NCBI RefSeq assembly: GCF_002251365.1
Contig: NZ_NPJH01000082.1
Span: forward strand, 1-64,000
Reading direction: 5' to 3'
DNA: 64,000 nucleotides
Source: Prevotella sp. P3-122
GTDB lineage: Bacteria; Bacteroidota; Bacteroidia; Bacteroidales; Bacteroidaceae
How positions within the stretch are numbered: the first letter of the stretch is position 1; each line of letters starts with the position of its first letter. Shown here piece after piece: positions 59,371-64,000 of this stretch. The translations under genes and the position numbers were made by a program. The notes under the pieces are model-generated. The model did no database searches and was not told where the DNA came from. It saw only the letters and a list, made by a program, of their open reading frames with translations.

Positions 59371-60513
59371 ATGACATACGGAGAAACTATTATCTTAGAA
59401 GACACCCAAATAGAACTTTCCGAGTTCTCTGCCACGAGCAGGGAATGGCATGCGATTATACACACTACTGGAACGCGCAAGCCGTTTGCCCATCAGGTCT
59501 CAGACCTGCGTCACGGTCTGAGCGGGCTTCTATCGCTGCTGCCCTCCACGGCAGTTGCTATGTTCGCCCGATGCCATGTCAGCGATGCTGCCAATCAGTC
59601 GGCAGTGCTCCGTCAGGGACTCTTGGAGCTGCTTGACTGTCCATTGTCCATTATACAGCAGCCACCCCTTGACGGTTCCAAGGCTGCCCTGTGGATATAT
59701 TTCGTTGACCAAGGCTCGGCAAGGACACTTCACGATGGCACATACGCCGTTGAGCATGGATCCTACACACATCTTTGGCACACAGACACAGGACAGGCCA
59801 ACGGCGACCCATACATGCAGACGAGGACGGCAATGGAGAATTATGTCAGAGTGCTGGAGGACAACGGATGCTCGCTGGCAGACAACTGCCTGCGCACGTG
59901 GCTCTTCGTGCATGATATCGACAACAACTATCCTGGTGTGGTAAGGGCACGCAACGACGTCTTCGGCCAGTACGGACTGACCAACGACACCCACTTCATT
60001 GCAAGCACGGGTATCAATGGCTCGGTTGGACGGCAGGGTGTATTGCTCAGTATGGACACCTATGCCGTCAGGGGACTTGCTGACGGACAGGTAAGGTACC
60101 TGTTTGCTGCATCGCACATGAACCGCACGTCTGACTACGGAGTGAGCTTTGAGCGTGGAACAGCCATTGAGTATGGCGACAGGGTGCATGCCCTGATTTC
60201 AGGCACGGCCTCGATAGACAACAGGGGGCAGATAGTATATCCCGGTGACATAAGAAAGCAGACGGGAAGGATGTGGGAGAATATATCGGCCCTGCTCGAC
60301 GAGGCAGGCATGGACATAGACGCTGACACGGCATCGATGAATGTATACCTGCGCGACACGGCTGACTATGCTACGGTGAGAAAGCTCTTTGACGAGCGTT
60401 TCCCCAACAGACCAAAGAACATACTGCTGGCTCCTGTTTGCCGTCCGGGATGGCTCATAGAAATGGAGTGCATGGCAGTGAAAGACCATCGCTCGGGTTT
60501 CCCCGTTTTCTGA
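59371..60513 (+). CDS. RidA/chorismatase-like protein
   Basis: A 380-aa protein of the YjgF/RidA fold. The second half (about 190-375) has HALISGTASIDNRGQIVYPG, then QTGRMWENISALLDEAGMDIDADTAS, a RidA-like pattern (including the Arg and Tyr-type active-site positions); the N-terminal half may be a degenerate second fold, as in FkbO/Hyg5 chorismatases, which convert chorismate to dihydroxycyclohexadienoate or hydroxybenzoate. Substrate and activity cannot be told from sequence. It is divergently transcribed from the hemerythrin-LuxR gene and may be its target. It converges with folK, whose stop lies right next to its own. Confidence 0.65.
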   Translation: MTYGETIILEDTQIELSEFSATSREWHAIIHTTGTRKPFAHQVSDLRHGLSGLLSLLPSTAVAMFARCHVSDAANQSAVLRQGLLELLDCPLSIIQQPPLDGSKAALWIYFVDQGSARTLHDGTYAVEHGSYTHLWHTDTGQANGDPYMQTRTAMENYVRVLEDNGCSLADNCLRTWLFVHDIDNNYPGVVRARNDVFGQYGLTNDTHFIASTGINGSVGRQGVLLSMDTYAVRGLADGQVRYLFAASHMNRTSDYGVSFERGTAIEYGDRVHALISGTASIDNRGQIVYPGDIRKQTGRMWENISALLDEAGMDIDADTASMNVYLRDTADYATVRKLFDERFPNRPKNILLAPVCRPGWLIEMECMAVKDHRSGFPVF

Positions 60514-60918
60514 TTATCCCTCACCACAGTTTCCCTCAATATTGTGAACACCCATCTCAGACATAAGGAGCTTGAGGTATGGGCGTTCCCAATCGTCTAT
60601 ATGGTGGCGGATGCCGTCATACAGTATCAGGTCGACATCAATCTTTATCCTACCCTCCAGACGTTCCTCATGCGTGCTTCCCATAAGTACCTCTATTCTC
60701 TTGGCCATTTCCGTGACCTCCGATGTCGTCATCGAGGTGGTGGCAAGGCACAGGCAGTTGAGGAAGCAGGGGCCGCCGATACCGATAGGCTCCGTGGACA
60801 GCACACGGCTGAAACGGACGTTGCCGAGCTGGCAACGCAGTATGTCGCATACCTTGCCGATATTGGTGGCGGCGTCAGTATTGGAGCCAAGGGATAATAT
60901 AATTCTATGTTCCGTCAG
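60514..60918 (-). CDS. folK: FolK-like pyrophosphokinase without an ATG start
   Basis: About 134 aa. 2-amino-4-hydroxy-6-hydroxymethyldihydropteridine pyrophosphokinase makes the activated pterin for folate. Read on from the obvious GTG at 60804 toward the 5' end, the same frame gives RIILSLGSNTDAATNIGKV, the conserved FolK N-terminus; STEPIGIGGPCFLN and IKIDVDLILYDG (D-x-D motif) follow. The frame is open back to the stop of the FtsX-like gene at 60931 but contains no ATG, GTG or TTG before this N-terminus. CTG at 60918 or ATT at 60903 are the most plausible starts. Its C-terminus is shorter than usual. It may be translated by coupling from the upstream gene. Confidence 0.75.
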   Translation of the reverse strand: MTEHRIILSLGSNTDAATNIGKVCDILRCQLGNVRFSRVLSTEPIGIGGPCFLNCLCLATTSMTTSEVTEMAKRIEVLMGSTHEERLEGRIKIDVDLILYDGIRHHIDDWERPYLKLLMSEMGVHNIEGNCGEG

Positions 60919-60930
60919 TATTGCAGAGAG

Positions 60931-62151
60931 TTAAGAGGCCAGACGTACTATCTTCTGACGTATGGCAAGGATGTTGAACACTGTGACAACGAGAGTGAGC
61001 AGCAGTCCGCAGGCCAATCCGGGCAACAGGCTTCCGTCGGCAATGTCGGGGAAGAGCGCTATGAGGATGTCCATATAATATGTGCGGACGACAAAGAGCA
61101 GGGCCAGCGCCATGACGAGGACTCCAAGGTTGAGCCAGATGGAGAGCAACTGGTAAGGACGGGCAACTCTTGCAGGGCTATAGCCGATGAGCAGCAGGTT
61201 CTGAAGCTTAGTAGAGTTCTTCTGCACAAGAAGGAAGATACTCAGCATGAGGATATAGAAACTGAGTACGGAAATCACTATGCCCACAGCCATCACCATA
61301 GTCACCATCATGCGCAGGAAATAGGTTGTCTTCTCAGCGTCGAGCTTGTCGGCATCAACGTCATACCCCTTGCGCCCGATGTATTTCGCTATGTTCTCGT
61401 CAGCAGGGTTAGCCACCTTCATTACGACACGCGTAGGCTCAGAATGCTGCCCTGGGGCATACTTTTCGTTGGACCATTCCATAAACGACTGTGGAACAAG
61501 AATGGTGTTAAGCCGGCTGGAGAAACCAATAACACGTCCGCGCAGACAGTCTTCGTGACCATTGCCCTTGAGGAAGAGTGTGAAGTCAATCATTCCCACC
61601 AGCCCCTCCGACAGCTTGGGCAACGAGCGGCTCTGGGCGAAGCCGAAATTATACATCGCCATATACGAGCGTGGCAATATGATGGGTATGGTGTTGTCAC
61701 CAGGCTTGTATTTCCAGCTGTTTAGCGGTACGTCGACAAACTCATCCGGCACGCTCTCAAAGAACAACTCCGAATTGAGCACGCTAAGTCCGTTGACGCT
61801 CATTCGGGCATCCACCTTGTATTCCGTCGATGTGAACACCCCTACGGAAGTGGCAAACTGCTGCCTGGCAATATCATCTACATCGGCATTGCTGAACGTA
61901 TTCTCACGGCTTCCCATAAGGTCGGCAGCCCCTACTTTCTTGCTCATGATGATATAGTCGGCCTTCATGAAGCTGTCTTCAGCCGTAAACACTGGTACGA
62001 CATCGCTGTAGAACTGATACCCCAGCATTACTATCAGCATGCCGCAAAGGTTGGCAAAAAAGAAACCCACAAACTGTGGGACACTAATATGCTGTCTAAG
62101 TAATTTCCAAACTAACATTACATTATTATATTTAGGAGGTTCAATGGACAT
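60931..62151 (-). CDS. FtsX-like permease (MacB/LolC-type ABC transporter)
   Basis: About 406 aa. One N-terminal membrane helix (FVGFFFANLCGMLIVMLGY), a long periplasmic domain (about 50-270) and three C-terminal helices in the FtsX-like core (VISVLSFYILMLSIFLLVQ, LGVLVMALALLFVV, then LACGLLLTLVVTVFNILAI). The layout is that of MacB/LolCE-type half-transporters, which drive periplasmic or lipoprotein mechanotransmission instead of substrate import. The ATG at 62151 is used (a GTG at 62154 precedes it). It follows the ATPase gene by 4 bp. Confidence 0.82.
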   Translation of the reverse strand: MSIEPPKYNNVMLVWKLLRQHISVPQFVGFFFANLCGMLIVMLGYQFYSDVVPVFTAEDSFMKADYIIMSKKVGAADLMGSRENTFSNADVDDIARQQFATSVGVFTSTEYKVDARMSVNGLSVLNSELFFESVPDEFVDVPLNSWKYKPGDNTIPIILPRSYMAMYNFGFAQSRSLPKLSEGLVGMIDFTLFLKGNGHEDCLRGRVIGFSSRLNTILVPQSFMEWSNEKYAPGQHSEPTRVVMKVANPADENIAKYIGRKGYDVDADKLDAEKTTYFLRMMVTMVMAVGIVISVLSFYILMLSIFLLVQKNSTKLQNLLLIGYSPARVARPYQLLSIWLNLGVLVMALALLFVVRTYYMDILIALFPDIADGSLLPGLACGLLLTLVVTVFNILAIRQKIVRLAS

Positions 62152-62155
62152 CACC

Positions 62156-62800
62156 TCATAACCTCAAAACCCTATCGTACTCGAGCTGCATGTGCTTGCC
62201 GATGCTTGTCACTATCACTCCTGCTCCCTGCCTGTGTGCCTCTTCCATCATCAGCTGGGCCATGACTGCGGAATTGTCATCATCGAGATGGCTTATCGGC
62301 TCGTCAGCAACGATGAAGTCGAAGGGCTGTGCGAGAGCACGCATAAGGGCTACACGCTGCTGCTGCCCGAACGACATCTGCCCCACCCTAACGTTGCACT
62401 TGTCAGCTATGCCCAGACGGTCGAACCAACGCAGAATCTCCTCCTTACTCTTATAGTCTGTCAGGCGGTTCTTTATCAGAACATTCTCCAAGGCAGTAAG
62501 CTCAGGGAAGAGCCGCAGTTCCTGGAAGAGCATGCTAACCTGCGATGTGCGCACCATGGTCCAATCGCGGGTGCTGAATTGCCTAATATCACTGCCGTCG
62601 AAAAATATCTGACCGCTATAGTCATGTCGGTAACCAAGAATATAGCTGCAAAAAGTACTCTTTCCCTTACCGCTTGCCGCCTCGACGAGCGTCAGGGTAT
62701 TCTTACTGAATATAAGTTCCTGCCTCCACACCTCTGAGTGGATGTCCGGACATTTTGAAAATACTTCCGGCAGGACGGACTTGAATTGTATAGTCTCCAT
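62156..62800 (-). CDS. ABC transporter ATP-binding protein (LolD/MacB-type)
   Basis: A 214-aa ATPase. Walker A reads EAASGKGKST, with Ala where the first Gly is usual; the Q-loop is MLFQELRLFPELTALENV; the signature is MSFGQQQR in place of LSGGQ; Walker B is FIVADEPISHLD. With the FtsX-like permease next to it, it forms a MacB/Lol-type system. Its ATG overlaps the stop of the DUF4836 gene (TAATG). Confidence 0.85.
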   Translation of the reverse strand: METIQFKSVLPEVFSKCPDIHSEVWRQELIFSKNTLTLVEAASGKGKSTFCSYILGYRHDYSGQIFFDGSDIRQFSTRDWTMVRTSQVSMLFQELRLFPELTALENVLIKNRLTDYKSKEEILRWFDRLGIADKCNVRVGQMSFGQQQRVALMRALAQPFDFIVADEPISHLDDDNSAVMAQLMMEEAHRQGAGVIVTSIGKHMQLEYDRVLRL

Positions 62801-64000
62801 TATTTCTGAGTGTAAACAATGGTTTTGAAGTTTCCGAACACGGGCGAGAGCACAGACGCTACAGCAGAGGCGTTGCCCCCCGTGAGTGCACCGATATTGA
62901 TGACAAGCGCCATTTTCTGACCTTTCACCTTCTGTTGCAAAGCTTTTGATATGGGTGTTTCCGACTGTCCGAGCAACGCCATTGCGTCCTCTGGGCTACT
63001 GCCACTATAGAACTGCTTGTCTGCTGACACTCCAAAGCAGAACGTAGTCTTTCCATCGGTATACTTATATGCGTTCTCCTTCCAGTCGATAATCCTTCCT
63101 CCCTGCGGCACGCTCTGCTTCCAGTAGTCAACATCCGAGAGCCATCCTGCATGAGCCAGCTCGGCAGCCATCGACATTGACAGACGGTCGTCGAGATATT
63201 TCGGAGTAATAACGGCCATATCACCATCGACACTTTTTATGATGTTGTCCATGTCGATAGCAGCATTTATTCCGGCAAGCATGGCCTGCAAGCTGCGGTT
63301 GGAGCGCATAAGTTCTATGAATTTGTTACCGTCTACATTGACAAACAAACCCATAACGGCATCCGACGGCATGGCGGAGAGATAGCGTCCGGCAATGGGA
63401 CGATATACGGTATGCGCCTCCCTGATGGCCTTGTCTATTTTCCTGTTGAAAGAGAAGGTGGAGCCATCTACAAACATCACTCCTGACTTAACACTCATCT
63501 CAGCAGCTATCATCACTTGTGAGGCATCAGCATCCTTGGGAACACCAAGCATGAAGGGCGTGACGAACTGGTCGGGCAAGGCATGTGCCTGTGCTACCAT
63601 GGCCATTGGCGAGGATAGAGAGTCGAGCTTTGCAAACAATGGCGTTGCAGCAATGCCGTTATCCTCACTCTGCGACAGATACCGTGCCATCCGGTTCTGA
63701 AGCTCTGGCGCGGCAGCGGCAGTAACAGGTCCCATGACAAGCAGCGCATCATCGGAGAAGCCCACGAGCCACGAGCCGTTAACCATTGCAAAATCATAAC
63801 CGCGCTTGCTGACAACCTCGCATCCCGCCTTGGCCAGTGAGGAGCGAAGGTTGCTGGCATTGTCTACACTGGCACATAATCCCATGTTGCCATCGGCACA
63901 CTCAAAAAAATAAATCTTACGAGAGACATCAACACCGCAATCGCCATAGCTGGAGACTTTGAACAATGTCTTCAGTACAAAGTTGTTGTTGACGCCAGTC
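62800..64000 (-). CDS. DUF4836-family protein (5' end outside the window)
   Basis: The frame is open through the window edge, so the N-terminus with its likely signal is missing; at least 400 residues are present. The visible part has the DUF4836 look: many repeated alpha/beta segments such as NIGALTGGNASAVASVLSPV at the C-terminus and KFIELMRSNRSLQAMLAGIN in the middle. DUF4836 proteins are Bacteroidetes exported proteins, many of them lipoproteins, of unknown function. It is directly coupled to the ABC ATPase, which suggests that the transporter acts with it or on it. Confidence 0.75.
   Translation of the reverse strand, partial: TGVNNNFVLKTLFKVSSYGDCGVDVSRKIYFFECADGNMGLCASVDNASNLRSSLAKAGCEVVSKRGYDFAMVNGSWLVGFSDDALLVMGPVTAAAAPELQNRMARYLSQSEDNGIAATPLFAKLDSLSSPMAMVAQAHALPDQFVTPFMLGVPKDADASQVMIAAEMSVKSGVMFVDGSTFSFNRKIDKAIREAHTVYRPIAGRYLSAMPSDAVMGLFVNVDGNKFIELMRSNRSLQAMLAGINAAIDMDNIIKSVDGDMAVITPKYLDDRLSMSMAAELAHAGWLSDVDYWKQSVPQGGRIIDWKENAYKYTDGKTTFCFGVSADKQFYSGSSPEDAMALLGQSETPISKALQQKVKGQKMALVINIGALTGGNASAVASVLSPVFGNFKTIVYTQK

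Overview
The window looks like a chromosomal segment of a Bacteroidales bacterium, most like Prevotella or a close relative. The grounds are: many genes preceded by the Bacteroidetes -7 promoter element TAnnTTTG rather than an E. coli-type promoter; almost no Shine-Dalgarno sequences; an 11-subunit nuo operon with fused NuoCD and no NuoEFG; GldE downstream of ssb; families typical of the phylum (DUF4374, DUF4836, an OMPP1/FadL-like porin, TonB receptor); and a C-terminal 'YDLQGR...KGIYI' tail on a secreted glycosidase. The genus is an inference, since no rRNA is present.

Layout. 1-9.5 kb: fabI, a DigH-like hydrolase, a FadL-type porin, a Tyr/Trp-rich secreted protein, prmA, then a leftward group hypothetical-ssb-gldE-PPTase-alkD. 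10.1-10.6 kb: a four-tRNA cluster (Gly-Leu-Leu-Gly) with a near-consensus promoter. 10.6-14.6 kb: nspC diverging from a TenI-like gene, prs, a YjbR gene and a GNAT gene. 14.7-18.1 kb is an accessory patch: a zeta-type kinase with an overlapping small partner, broken regulator remnants, a DUF4143 ATPase and two tiny reading frames. 18.3-21.2 kb: a compact leftward operon (44-aa membrane peptide, DinB, acyltransferase, DJ-1/glyoxalase fusion) headed by palindromic repeats. 21.2-28.6 kb: a zinc-ribbon flavin-split-barrel protein, a rhodanese-metallo-beta-lactamase lipoprotein, a GH105 glycosidase, and the lactate-utilisation genes lutAB facing lutC across a repeat-filled gap. 29.1-34.2 kb: a probable metal or siderophore uptake operon (TonB receptor, DUF4374 lipoprotein, PepSY membrane protein with a His-rich tandem repeat). 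34.8-48.7 kb: carB facing the complete nuo operon. 48.7-57.3 kb: a 22-bp tandem repeat block, a BadF-type kinase, an MscS channel, the Kdo precursor genes kdsA-kdsD with a phospholipase-D-like gene, and a YhcG/DUF1016 gene broken by one stop codon. 57.3-64 kb: a REP-like element, two related LuxR-type regulators (one carrying a hemerythrin/ScdA-like sensor), a divergent RidA/chorismatase-like gene, a folK with no ATG start, and an ABC-type operon (DUF4836 lipoprotein, ATPase, FtsX-like permease) whose first gene runs off the window.

How the parts connect. The nuo complex without NuoEFG should take electrons from a donor other than NADH via that module, and lutABC would feed lactate electrons into the same membrane chain. 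kdsD and kdsA make Kdo-8-phosphate for the outer membrane, and fabI and the PPTase serve acyl-carrier chemistry. No CRISPR array, prophage, complete insertion sequence or recognisable complete defence system was seen. The best candidates for under-described biology are the hemerythrin-LuxR/pseudo-receiver/RidA-like locus, the His-rich repeat in the PepSY protein, the small-peptide/DinB/DJ-1-VOC operon, and several families of structured intergenic repeats.
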